Shown here one piece after another: positions 44,001 to 54,854 of a stretch of DNA of 64,000 bases. Source of the DNA: Eutreptiella sp. 'Long Island Sound 2002' (lineage: Eukaryota; Euglenozoa; Euglenophyceae; Eutreptiales; Eutreptiaceae); the NCBI GenBank assembly GCA_964036045.1, contig OZ038380.1:65766591-65830590 (forward strand). The letters are read 5' to 3'. Position 1 is the stretch's first letter, and every line of letters starts with the position of its first letter. Under the pieces are notes generated by a model. That model worked only from the letters and a program-made list of their open reading frames with translations, did not search any database and was not told where the DNA came from. The translations under genes and the position numbers were made by a program.

Positions 44001-47000
44001 TCCCACAGCGTGCGCCCTTGCGGACCGGCGTTGCTCGCTGTGGGGGTGGCGGAAGGGCGTCCCCGGGAGGGGTGCCTTCCACCATTGTGAGGGGCGTCTG
44101 AGGTCTGGCGCTGTCCCTCCCCCAACTGCCCGCCCACTGGGCGGGCTGTTGGGGTCCGCCAACAACGTGCTCTGGGCGCGGATGTGTGGGTGTGGGGGCC
44201 CAACATTGTCCTCTTGGCCTGCATGGCCTGTGGGGGCTGCGTGCCGCGGGGGTGGTGGCAGGCTGTCCACCAGGGGGGTGGCCTGCCACCGTTGTGAGGG
44301 GCGCCTGGTGTCAGGCGCTGTCCCTCCCCCGGCCACCCGTCCTCTGGGGCGGGCAGCCAGGGTTCCGTGACCCGTGTGTCCCGGGTGCGGTCGGTGCGGG
44401 CGTGGGGACCCAGCACCGACCCCACAGCGTGCGCCCTTGCGGGCCATCGTTGCTCGCTGTGGGGGTTGCAGAAGGGCGTCCCCGGGGGGGGTGCCTTCCA
44501 CCATTGTGAGGGGCGTCTGAGGTCAGGCGCTGTCCCTCCCCCGACTGCCCACCCACTGGGCGGGCTGTTGGGGTCCGCAACCCACGTGATGCGGGCGCGG
44601 GTGTGTGGGTGTGGGGGCCCAACACTGTCCCCTTGGCCTGCATACCCTGTGGGGGCCGCGTGCCGCTAGGGTGGTCGTGGGGGGCCGTCCCCGGGGGGGG
44701 TGGCCTGCCACCGTTGTGAGGGGCGTCTGGTGTCAGGCGCTGTCCCCCCCCCGGCCGCCCGTCCTCTGGAGCGGGCGGCCGGGGTTCCGCGACCCGCGTG
44801 TCCCGGGTGCGGTCGGTGCGGACGTGGAGACCCAGCACCGGCCCCACAGCGTGCGCCCTTGCGGGCCGGCGTTGCTCGCTGTGGGGGTGGCGGAAGAGCG
44901 TCCCCGGGCGGGGTGCCTTCCACCATTGTGAGAAGCGTCTGAGGTCAGGCGCTGTCCCTCCCCCGACTGCCCGCCCACTGGGCGGGCTGTTGGGGTCCGC
45001 CACCCACGTGCTGTGGGCGCGGGTGTGTGGGTTTGGGGGCCCAACACTGTCCCCTTGGCCTGCATGCCCTGTGGGGGCTGCGTGCCACGGGGGTGGTGGG
45101 GGGCCATCCCCGGGGGGGGTGGCCTGCCACCGTTGTGAGGGGCGTCTGGCCTCAGGCGCTGTGCCTCCCCCGGCCGCCCGTCCTCTGGAGCGGGCAGCCG
45201 GGGTTCCGCGACCCGTGTGTCCCGGGTGCGGTCGGTGCGGGCGTGGGGACCCAGCACTGGCCCCACAGCGTGCGCCCTTGCGGGCCGGCGTTGCTCCCTG
45301 TGGGGGTGGCGGAGGGGCGTCCCCGGGGGGGGTGCCTTCCACCATTGTGAGGGGCGTCTGAGGTCAGGCGCTGTCCCTCCCCCGACTGCCCGCCCACTGG
45401 GCGGGCTGTTGGGGTCCGCCACCCACGTGCTTTGGGCCCCGGTGTGTGGGTGCGGGGGCCCAACACTGTCCCCTTGGCCTGCATGCCCTGTGGGGGCTGC
45501 GTGCTGCGGGGGTGGTGGGGGACCGTCCCCGGAGGGGGTGGCCTGCCACCGTTGTGAGGGGCGTCTGGTGTCAGGCGCTGTCCCTCCCCCGGCCGCCCGT
45601 CCTCTGGAGCGGGCAGCCAGGGTTCCGCAACCCGTTCGTCCCGGGTGCGGTCGGTGCAGGCGTGGGGACCCAGCACCGGCCCCACAGCGTGCGCCCTTGC
45701 GGACCGGCCTTGCTCGCTGTGCAGTTGGCGGAAGGGCGTCCCCGGGGGGGGGCCTTGCACCATTGTGAGGGGCGTCTGAGGTCAGGCGCTGCCCTTCCCC
45801 GACTGCCCGCCCACTGGGCGGGCTGTTGGGGTCCGCCACCCACGTGCTGTGGGCGCGGCCGTGTGGGTGCGGGGGCCCAACACTGCCCCCTTGGCGTGCA
45901 TGCCCTGTGGGGGCTGCGTGCCGCGGGGGTGGTGGCGAGCCGTCCCCGGGTGGGGTGGCCTGCCACCGTTGTGAGGGGCGTCTGGTGTCAGGCGCTGTCC
46001 CTCCCCCGGTCGCCCGTCCTCTGGAGCGGGCAGCCAGGGTTCCGCGACCCGTGTGTCCCTGGTGCGGTCGGTGCGGGCGTGGGGACCAAGCACCGATTCC
46101 ACAGCGTGCTACCCTGCGAGGGGGGCGTTGCTCGCTGTGGAGGTGGCGGAAGGGCGTCCCTGGGGGGGGATGCCTTCCACCATTGTGAGGGGCGTCTGAG
46201 GTCAGGCGCTGCCCTCCCCCGACTGCCCGCCCACTGGGCGGGCTGTTGGGGTCCGCCATTCACGTGCTGTGGGTGCGGGTGTGTGGGTGTGGGGGCCCAA
46301 CACTGTCCCCTTGGCGTGCATGCCCTGGGGGGGCTGCGTTCCGCGGCGGTGGTGGCGAGCCGTCCCCGGGGGGGGTGGCCTGCCACCGTTGTGAGGGGCA
46401 TCTGGTGTCAGGCGCTGTCCCTCCCCCGGCCGCCCGTCCTCTGGAGCGGGCAGCCAGCGTTCCGCGACCCGTGTGTCCCGGGTGCGGTCGGTGCGGGCGT
46501 GGGGACCAAGCACTGGCCCCACAGCGTGCGCCCTTGCGGGCCGGCGTTGCTCACTGTGGGGGTGGCGGAAGGGCGTCCCCGGGGGACTGCCTTCCACAAT
46601 TGTGAGGGGCGTCTGAGGTCAGGCGCTGTCCCTCCCCCGACTGCCCGCCCACTGGGCGGGCTGTTGGGGTCCGCCACCCACGTGCCGTGGGCGCGGGTGT
46701 GAGGGTGCGGGGGCACAACACTGTCCCCTTGGCCAGCATGCCCTGTGGGGGCTGCGTGCTGCGGGGGTTGTGGGGGGCTGTCCCCGGGGGGGGTGGCCTG
46801 CCACCGTTGTGAGGGGCATCTGGTGTCAGGCGCTGTCCCTCCCCCGGCCGCCCGTCCTCTGGAGCGGGCAGCCAGGGTTCCGCAACCTGTTCGTCCCGGG
46901 TGCGGTCGGTGCGGGCGTGGGGACCGAGCACCGGCCCCACAGCGTGCGCCCTTGCAGGCCGGCGTTGCTCGCTGTGCAGGTGGCGGAAGGGCATCCCCGG

Positions 47001-47500
47001 GGGGGTGCCTTCCACCATTGTGAGGGGCGTATGAGGTCAGGCGCTGTCCCTCCCCCGACTGCCCGCCCACTGAGCGGGCTGTTGTGGTCCGCCACCCACC
47101 TGCTGTGGGCGTGGGCGTGTGGGTGTGGGGGCCCAACACTGTCCCCTTGGCCTGCATGCCCTGTGGGGGCTGGGTGCCGCGGGGGTGGTGGGGGGCCGTA
47201 CCCGGGGGGTATGGCCTGCCACCGGTGTGAGGGGCGTCTGGTGTCAGGCGCTGTCCTTCCCCCGGCCGCCCGTCCTCTGGAGCGGGCAGCCAGGGTTCCG
47301 CGGACCGTGTGTCCGGGGTGCGGTTGGACTGGGCGTGGGAACCCTGCACCGGCCCCACGGCGCGCGCCCTTGCGGGCCGGCGCTGCGCGCCGTGGTGGAG
47401 GCGGTAAGGCGTCCCCGGGGGGGTTGCCGTCCGCCGTTGTGAGGGGCGTCTGGGGTCAGGCGCTACCCCTCCCCCGGCTGCCCGCCCTCTGGGCGGGCTG
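38000..47500. repeat. ~420-bp satellite made of two ~210-bp halves
   Basis: The landmark CCCCTTGGCCTGCATGCCCTG steps through 41266, 41686, 42106, 42524, 42943, 43364, 44202, 44622, 45042 and 45462. This is a period of 418-421 bp, with one unit replaced by two first-type halves. One half carries GGAGCGGGCAGCC...GGGGACCCAGCACCGG, the other CACTGGGCGGGCTGTTGGGG. LINE D carries a related ~208-bp unit. Because 420 is divisible by 3, open frames of 140-residue repeats run on both strands. Confidence 0.9.
40180..46900. repeat. 3,356-bp higher-order repeat, two copies
   Basis: Individual variants recur exactly 3,356 bp apart: for example 40830/44186, 41011/44367, 41249/44605, 41861/45217, 42090/45446 and 43389/46745. 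The two copies, about 40.18-43.54 and 43.54-46.90 kb, are adjacent and resemble each other more than their inner units resemble one another. This shows a recent block duplication of eight ~420-bp positions. Confidence 0.8.
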
Positions 47501-48780
47501 CCGAGGCTCGCTGGCCACTTGCTGTGGGCGCGGACGTGTGGGTGTGTGCGGTGTGTGTGGTGTCTGTGCGGTGCGTGTCGTGGTGCGCGGTGCCGCTTTT
47601 CTCTTGTCCCTCTGGTGCTCCCCTCTCCGGTGCTTCGGTGCGGTGTTGTGCTCGCCGTGTGCCTGCTGTACCCCCTTCCCTGCGCGCGTCCCTTGCTCGG
47701 CTGCTGGCTACCCCCTGTTTCTGTTGTGGCTTTGTTGCTCTTTACCCTTTCCTCGACCCTTCTCCCTGGTATGCACTTTTTCCCTGCCTCCGCTCTGATG
47801 CGTGTCTCGGTCTTTTTCCTTGCCGGCTCGTCATTCTCTCTCGATCGGCCCTGTGAGACAAAGGAAGGATGGGGGTATGTGGGCCTTCGGCGGCTGGGCG
47901 CGGTCATCATGTAACATACTGTACCCACGCTGGCACCATGTTCGTTGCGGCTGCGCTCTCCATTGCGCGGCGTATAACATACCTGTCTTCGCACTTGTGT
48001 CTACGTGTGTGCGCACTCTCCTCACCCTTCGTGCCATACCATGGTGTGTTTGTCCGCGGCGGTGGCGGTTGCGTTGCGCTTGCAGGGACGGACCTGTTTG
48101 TTGTGTTTGACTCCTTGACCCGCGTTGATGGCCTATAGAGAGAGGGAGGAGGGTGGCGTTGTGTACTTCGCTCTCGTTGTCAATCCTTGGTCCCTCCTTC
48201 CTCGTGGCGTTTGCGGCGGCTGCTTCTTGCTCCTTCGCCATACCTCCATACCTTGCTTGTGTATGCTTGCGCGTGTGGGCATCCATACCATTCATACCAT
48301 CCTCATTCCTTTTTGTTTGGGCTGCCCATGGGTATTCCCTCATACCACTCTTGTTCCGCGGCGGTGGCGGCCTCTTGTTCTTCATTTGGTCGTCGGCGGT
48401 GTCCAATTTCTGGCGTTGGCGGCTTCCTCTCTTATTGTTGGCCTACAGAGCGAGGGAGGAGGGTGGTTTTCATGACATTTGTTTGGTCGGCGAGTGCGTT
48501 GGCGTGGCGGCGTTGTGCGCTTTGTTCTTTTAGTCCGTCCTTGGCCCCTCCTTCCTTGTGTCGTTTGCGGCGGCGGGCTCGGGTCTCTCCATACCTTGCT
48601 TGTGCCTGCTTGCGCGTGTGGGCGTACCACTTGCCCTTTTTGTGCCCTCGGGCTTGTTGTTTGTGTGTTCGGTGACGGTGGTTTGTGCCCCCCGGTAGCG
48701 TGTGGCTCCCTTCTTCCGGTTTCGTGGTTTCCCGGTTTCATACCATCACTTCTTTCTGCTTGGGCTGCCCATTAGGTATT
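47500..48780. repeat. right-hand block of LINE C, no gene seen
   Basis: It begins with GTGTGTGCGGTGTGTGTGG-type sequence. From about 48130 it holds two copies of a ~310-bp motif (GAGGGAGGAGGGTGG near 48140 and 48450; CCATACCTTGCTTGTG near 48253 and 48590). Short open frames have no domain. Confidence 0.5.
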
Positions 48781-48782
48781 CC

Positions 48783-49412
48783 CCTCCCCCCCTCCCCTTT
48801 TGTGTCTCGCGGTTTTCGTCCCTGCCGCTCGGTGCCTTGTTTTTTTTTCCTCTTCCTGTGTGCGCCCCCGGTGTCTTTGGCTTTCTCTGGTTTCCGGCCC
48901 CGGGTGCCCTGGGCCTTGGTGCTGTGTTTTGTTTGTTTTGTGGGCCTCCCGCTGCTCCGCTCTCCGTGCGCTCTTGCTTCGTTTGTGTGTCCCGCCTGGC
49001 CGTTGGCTGCTGCCTGGTGGTTGCTGCCCCCCTCCCCCCCCCACCCCCCTTTTGTGTCTCACGGTTTCCGTCGCTGCCGCTGTGCTCCGTTCTTTTTTCT
49101 TCCCTGCGTTGTGCGCCCCCGTTGTCTCTGGCTTTCTCTGGTTAGGGATTGGCACCCATTAGGTATGTGGACTTGGTGCTCATGGAGGATTGGTCCGACA
49201 ATTACGCTGCCTCGGAGCATAGGAACAAATGTTGGAACGCCGTGAGTGCCCCCTCAGACGATGAGTGGCCAGAAGGCCTGACAGAGGACGTGGACAAGCT
49301 CTTCCTCAATGACAAGCTATTGCTGCTGGAAAACCGGGTCGAGGCGCTCATTGACCACTGGCACAACGCCCAACTTATGCAGCCGGGCCGCGACAAGATG
49401 CAACGAGATCTC
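48783..49412 (+). repeat. duplicate of 36482-37113 (LINE B end plus gypsy integrase start)
   Basis: This ~630-bp segment repeats the LINE B truncated end and its junction to gypsy (GGATTGGCACCCATTAGGTATGTGG) with few differences. An identical insertion junction cannot arise twice by independent transposition, so this is a duplication at DNA level or an assembly effect. Next to its left edge (48768-48779) CCCATTAGGTAT occurs as an extra copy of the target motif. Confidence 0.8.
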
Positions 49413-49883
49413 GCATGGAACTTCGAGTTCCCCCCGGGATACTACGCAATCTGAAATCGTTATTGAAACAATCGTGCCATGTGTAGGGCCACAACAAGCC
49501 CGAACAACTCCACAGCGGGGAACCCGATGTATATGGCGATCCCCGAGGCACCGATGCACGCCGTTCCCATGGATGTGTTTGCCATGCCCGAGGTCACCCT
49601 TGACCGGGAAAAATATGATTGTATTATATCCGCTGAGGACGGACATAGCGGGTACATTGTAGCGGTTCCGGGCAAGAAGTCCAAAAACAAGGACAAGAAG
49701 GACAAGCATGGAGTGGGTCGCAAACCCAAGACTGTCACCAAAGCCATGATTAGGCATGGCCTGATAATCTTTGATGTCCCAGCTGTTGTTTGCAGCGACC
49801 TCGGGAGTTGGTTTGTGGGCTCTTGGTTTCAGGGCATGTGCAAGCACATGGGGATCTGACATGCCAAGGCCGTGGCGTACAAC
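49148..49883 (+). pseudogene. gypsy copy G1: integrase finger and core
   Basis: The + strand reads EDWSDNYAASEH, HWHNAQLMQPGRDKMQRDLAW, FEFPPGYYAI, then a TGA near 49452, RNNRAMCRATTS-type residues, VPMDVFAMPEVTLDREKYDC, GVGRKPKTVTKAMIRHGL and VVCSDLGSWFVG. HHCC residues are partly lost. Two core Asp positions are visible. It breaks off at AKAVAYN, where element N2 is inserted, and resumes at 52576. Confidence 0.85.
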
Positions 49884-50813
49884 TGAAGCGGTATGGGCCG
49901 CCTCACCCATACCCGCTGCCAAGCCAGTGGCGCTCTGTTCATCAGGAATTTTCCTGGGCTGATTCTCAGCCTATGACATCACGATTTCTGTGGAATTCTT
50001 GTAAAATACCCAAGAAATCGTCATTTTTCGTCATCTTTGGGTTGGCGCCGACCTTCGTCGCCTGCGCATTGCAGCGCCAGATCGAAGCTCTATTTCTCGA
50101 TTTACAAAGATTTTAATCAATCTTATTATTATTTGTCGTTTTCAGAATGATAGAAATGAGCCGTGACCATTTTTGCGGCGTTCTGCGAGGGTCAATTTTT
50201 GACGAAATTGGTCACGCAAAAGATTTTTCCAGAAAATCCTGAGGCGATCCCAGGAATCAGCCAGGCGCCCAAGGCGTGGCCCAACAGTGGCCCTCCTCAC
50301 ATATAATATGAATTGGGAAAGAGACGCTTTGTGTTGGCTACACGACGCGTTGGGGGGAAATCCGAGAAATGAGTGTTTTTGACTCAAAAATCACCATATT
50401 TCACTGTTTTTCGCCCAAAAATCACTGTTTGGTCCGGTTTGGGCAGGATCTCAGTGGAGATCCTGATGGCGACGACTCGTAGCCGTCAGTTTTTACTGAT
50501 GACAGCGACGCCGCCACCATCGTTTTGTCCTTTTTTCCAGGCTATTTTAGAGTTTAGAGATGATACATATACTTGTTACGTGTGTATACATTGTTATTTG
50601 TTTCATATACCTTCTCTTTGTCCTAGACGCCAGATTGTGTCCGCGGACGCTCCCCTCGGGGTGAGCAAGGATTCCAAGACCATTTACGCAACTCCAATGG
50701 AATCGAAGTTTGGAATAGACTTCATGTAGTACTTGGAGAGGTTGGGGTGATGGGTTGAAGGATTTTCAAATTTCTCTGGACGCACGGACATCACCCCCGC
50801 CGAAAATGCTTCA
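49884..50813 (+). repeat. N2 5' LTR
   Basis: It opens with a stem-forming GCGGTATGGG...CCCATACCCGC. Divergence from the other LTR by scattered substitutions indicates some age. Confidence 0.85.
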
Positions 50814-51645
50814 AAATGGTCTTGCCGCTATCCGCCTGGTTCACTGGTGGACCTGTGGATGAGCTCCCACAACGTCGAGGTCCTCACCTGCTGCCTGGTT
50901 TTTGACAACTCCCGCAGCGCAACAGACTGCAGCCTAAGGTCTTGCATCGGTGGAAATACAGTGCAAGAAGGGACGTCTGGGCCAAGACTGGCCCGAAGGG
51001 CAACAGCAGCGACGACGACAACCCTGAGATCAGCTCCAGGAGCTCCTGCGATGACGTCGACAATCCCAGCAGAGGTCTTCAGGAAATCTGGACCCTGCAG
51101 CAGCTTGACAAGTGGTGTGGACTCCTATGATGGTTGATCCTTGAAGCGACGACAGCACGCTGCGCGCAAGGCGCTGCGGGTCCACCAGTAACCAAATCAG
51201 GCGCGTTAATTCGTCGCCTTGGGTTGGTAACCAACCCTAAACAGGCGCGGGGCGCCTTTGGTAGGAAATGACCCTAAATGCAGGCGCGAGGAATTCGTCG
51301 CCTTAGGTTGGTAAATGACCCTAAAAAATTTTTTCATTTGAATTTCTTCAATTATTATGTTTCCATGCCCATGCAGAAATAGGGCCAATCTGTGCGCCTC
51401 AGTGCCATCAGTCAGGTCAGAAGGACCTGCAGGGCCCCTGGTTTGGTCACCAGAGGCCAAAAGTAGTGCCAGGGACCAGTGTGGTTGCCTGGGGGGCAAT
51501 CGCCGTATGAATATATCAAGGAATATTGCAAACTGCCCTTCACTGTCCTGCTGAATCAGTTTCGAAACCAGGGCAGTGCAGGGGTCAGAGCGTCTCCTTA
51601 GCCTTGCCTTCCTTTGGATATAGGCAAGGCTTTTGAGGAGGGGGC
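50814..51645 (+). other. N2 interior, no conserved gene
   Basis: A frame near 50942-51130 reads HRWKYSARRDVWAKTG and SSDDDNPEISSRSSCDD; it may be a gag relic, but I recognise no domain. At 51197-51330 there are three degenerate copies of a ~65-bp motif (AATTCGTCGCCTT.GGTTGGTAA...CCCTAAA). The interior ends in the polypurine tract. Confidence 0.5.
51635..51645 (+). promoter_or_regulatory. N2 polypurine tract
   Basis: GAGGAGGGGGC abuts TGAAGCGG of the second LTR. Confidence 0.75.
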
Positions 51646-52575
51646 TGAAGCGGTATGGGGTGCCTCACCCATACCCGCTGCCCAGCCAGTGGCGCTCCGT
51701 TCATCAGGATTTTTCCTGGGCTGATTCTCAGCCTATGACATCGCGATTTCTGTGGAATTCTTGTAAAATACCCCAGAAATCGTCATTTTTCGTCAATTTT
51801 GGGCTGGCGCCGACCTTCGGTGCCTGCGCGTCGCAGCCCCAGATCGAAGCTCTATTTCTCCATTTACGAAGATTTTAATCAATTTTAGTATTGATTTGTC
51901 GTTTTCAGAATTATAGAAATGAGCCGTGACGATTTTTGCGGCGTTCCGCAAGCGTCAATTTTTGACAAAATTGGTCACGTAAAAGATTTTTCCAGAAAAT
52001 CCTGAGGCGATCTCAGGAATCAGCCAGGCGCCCAAGGCGTGGCCCAACAGTGGCCCTCCTCATGTTTGAAATGAATTGGGAAAGAGACGCTTTGTGTTGG
52101 CTACACGACGCGTTGGGGGGGAACCCGGGAAATGAGTGTTTTTGACTCAAAAAACACCATATTTCACTGTTTTTCGCCGAATAATCACTGTTTGGTCCAG
52201 TTTGGGCAGGATCTCAGTTCGGATCCTGATGGCGACGACTCGTAACCGTCAGTCTTACTGATGGCAGCGACGCCGTCACCATCGTTTCGTCCTTTTTTCC
52301 AAGCTATTTTAGAGTTTAGAGATGATACATATACTTGTTACGTGTGTATACATTGTTATTTGTTTCATATACCTTTCCTCTGTCCATAGACGCCAGATTG
52401 TGTCCGCGGACGCTCCCCGTGGGGTGAGCAAGGATTCCAAGACCATTTACGCAACTCCAATGGATCGAAGTATGGAATAGACTTCATGTAGTACTTGGAG
52501 AGGTTGGGGTGATGGGTCGAAGGATTTTCAATTTTCTGTGGACGCACGGACACCACCCCCGCCAAAAATGCTTCA
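51646..52575 (+). repeat. N2 3' LTR
   Basis: Equal in length to the first LTR and with the same termini. Gypsy integrase sequence resumes directly after it. Confidence 0.85.
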
Positions 52576-53312
52576 CCACAGTCGGTCAAACGGCCGCGCG
52601 GAGGTCGCAGGGAGGCAAATGTTCGAGAAATTCCCCCAATTGCACTTCAAGGAGCCAGGGAGAAATTGGTTTCACTCTCTTTGAAGGGTTTTACAAGCCT
52701 TTCATAGCTTACCCGGGGCTACAGGATTGTCTCCGCACCGCATTTGTTTCCTACGGGATCGAGTGTGAGAAACTCTCCCGTGGATGAACCATGGCGAGGT
52801 TGCCCCGGATGCGGACGCCATGATGAGCGAAGCGGATGCCCATGGGGGCAAGGTTTGCAAGTCTTTGCATGATGAGCATGAGAGGAGGGCAAGGTACTTC
52901 AAAGAAGGCAAGATCCACAAGTACTACCTCAAGGACACCATTTGGGTGGAGCGCCATCACAAGGACGTGCTAACACGGCATCACCAACAATCGTTGTATA
53001 TCGCAGGGGTCATCGTGCGCAAGATTGGGCAAGATGTGTATGCCGTCCAGGTGGGAGAAAACAAAATCCTTGATCTGGACCATACACAGCTCCGACCACG
53101 GGCGCCGGATCCAAGCGGGTGAGCGTTGACGTTTGAGTTCACGGCAGGAGACCCAGACTCCAACGATGACGGTGAGGAGGATGACTACACCGCGGAGCGT
53201 ATCCTAACGGACAAGCCGGACCCCACCACGCCGGAGGAAAGGCTATACAAGGTTCGTTGGAAAGGATTTGCCGCTTCACAGGACTCGTAGGAGCCTCTGA
53301 GCAGTTTTGAAG
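52576..53312 (+). pseudogene. gypsy copy G1: integrase C-terminus and chromodomain
   Basis: The + strand continues with HSRSNGRAEVAGRQMFEKF (catalytic Glu region), several stops, DTIWVERHHKDVLTRH, GVIVRKIGQDVYAVQVGENK and DHTQLRPRAPDPSG. After a TGA comes a chromodomain: ERILTDKPDPTTP, LYKVRWKGFAASQDS, then a TAG in place of the conserved Trp before EP (about 53190-53305). It ends abruptly near 53312. The 3' LTR of G1 was not found in the window. Confidence 0.85.
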
Positions 53313-54840
53313 TTGATATATGAAGATGATATTTCTTTGCTTTGCTCTCTTGACTCATATTTAGTGATCCTCATTGCAAGCTCTTTACCTGTCATCATTG
53401 GTGACTCATGAGTGTGAACCAGTTATGTAAGTGGCCATGCCATACTTTGTGTTCATGGAGGCCATGGCGTCATACTTGATCCGGAGTGAAAACATTTCTC
53501 ATATTTGGAACTCATGTTTCTTAATTCCAGTTTTGCCGTCTTGTAGGCAACGGTGAGGATGGGCCACGTGGGGCCACACTTATGTTGAATCAGATGATGT
53601 GTATCATTTCTTTGTGCTTTGCCGTGTACTATACGGATTTTATTGATGTCGTTTCTCCATGCGTAGTATCAACGTTATGCTAGCATAACGCCATATGTTC
53701 GCGAGGAACACATAGTTCGAATGTGCATGGTGTATAAAATCGATTCCTGCAGTAGAGATGCAACATCGTCCTCAATAATGGCACATCTCACTCTGGGGCT
53801 TCACTTCTACTTCTGTTTCTTTCTCTCCTCTTGTCCAACTCTGTCATTATTTCTCCCCTCTGCATGATCATGTCGATGCATTGATAAGGTCACACTCAAC
53901 TCCATTTGGTGATCAAATCTTTGGAGTTCGTTGGTCAAGTTCATACGAATTTATTGATCAAGTGTTCGGATTTTATTGCAAGGATTGCCAAGGTTGTACC
54001 TACGGGGTTTGTCTGGATTTTGCGATTTTGTGAAACATGGAAGCATTAGTGAGGTCAAGGACGGTGGGAGTCACGGGGAAAAGGATGGAGAAATCGGGTA
54101 TAGGCGGTAGAGCTCACACTATGGCAGGGGCTGATCCTACAGACCTTGTTCACAACTAAATATCACACCCTTGCCAAAGCTTTTGGAAGGGAGTGTCCCG
54201 CTACATCTACATCATACAGTCATCAGGGTGCACACACAATGGCGCATGCCCAGTCCAAACTAGTTGGAGGTCATTTTCATGCGCCTGATTTTTGGCATAT
54301 CAAGGACCAAGCTCTCCGTTGCATGCTTTTGAGAACCGAATTCACCAAGATGGTCGTGACGGCAACTCTTTGAGGATGCCATCATGTGTATCCATGAGAC
54401 AGCCCTGTGCGTGTACGCACCTTTGCTGAAAGGATTGATAATGGTCTTCACTGTGAGCCTCTGGCATATGGTGTGTCCAAAACGGGGCCATCAATGGATA
54501 CGTGACAAGGCACGCACCTAAGGAACGCATGGCCCTGCAGGGAGGTTAATACTTCATGTACGGCAGCCTTCATGTACGCGGGTACATCCCCACCACTAAA
54601 AGGATGATGAAGTCCATCGACAACAACCTCCGTTGTCCAGCTGACGCCCCGCATGTACCCTGCTACGTGGTGCAGATGACCTACAACCTGTATCCTGGTC
54701 CAGACTACATTCCGAGCATGATCCAGCCGCTGGACTCGCCACGACAGGGGCACTGCTAGGAGACCACGGAGGAACAAAACAAGCGGCGCAATCGTTCCAA
54801 GAAAAACAAGAAAGGTATTATGCATTAAATTTCGGGTATT
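53313..54840. other. AT-richer sequence without recognised gene
   Basis: Both strands carry only short frames. The + strand frame 54556-54759 (IPTTKRMMKSIDNNLRCPAD...SMIQPLD) and the - strand frame 54448-54825 overlap, and neither shows a known domain. No terminal repeats were recognised. The sequence starts where the gypsy chromodomain breaks off, so it is probably another insertion or the G1 3' region. Confidence 0.5.
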
Positions 54841-54854
54841 GGCAACTTAGGGTT

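Larger units (their letters stand above)
37114..48775 (-). mobile_element. LINE C, 3' end plus expanded satellite
   Basis: It starts on the + strand with the same GTTTGAGGTTCGAGGTTTG 3' terminus as LINEs A and D, directly after gypsy codons, so it lies on the - strand. The ~0.9-kb 3' end is followed by 9.5 kb of ~420-bp satellite and a mixed block (47.5-48.78 kb). No RT is present. The right edge does not show the target duplication expected from its left edge. Instead it joins a duplicate of the LINE B end (48783), so the original right edge has been lost. Confidence 0.6.
49884..52575 (+). mobile_element. non-autonomous LTR retrotransposon N2
   Basis: Two LTRs of exactly 930 bp (49884-50813 and 51646-52575), each TGAAGCGG...ATGCTTCA, flank an 832-bp interior. 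GAGGAGGGGGC lies directly before the second LTR as a polypurine tract, and TGG occurs two bases after the first LTR. It splits the G1 integrase between VAYN and HSRSNGRAE. The flanks CAAC and CCAC fit a 4-bp target duplication with one change. No gag or pol is present. It depends on another element. Confidence 0.85.

Noticed and set aside
54556-54759. Frame with SMIQPLD, reminiscent of a DDE transposase motif
   Set aside because: A single short motif with no catalytic residues around it and an overlapping antisense frame. Too weak to call.
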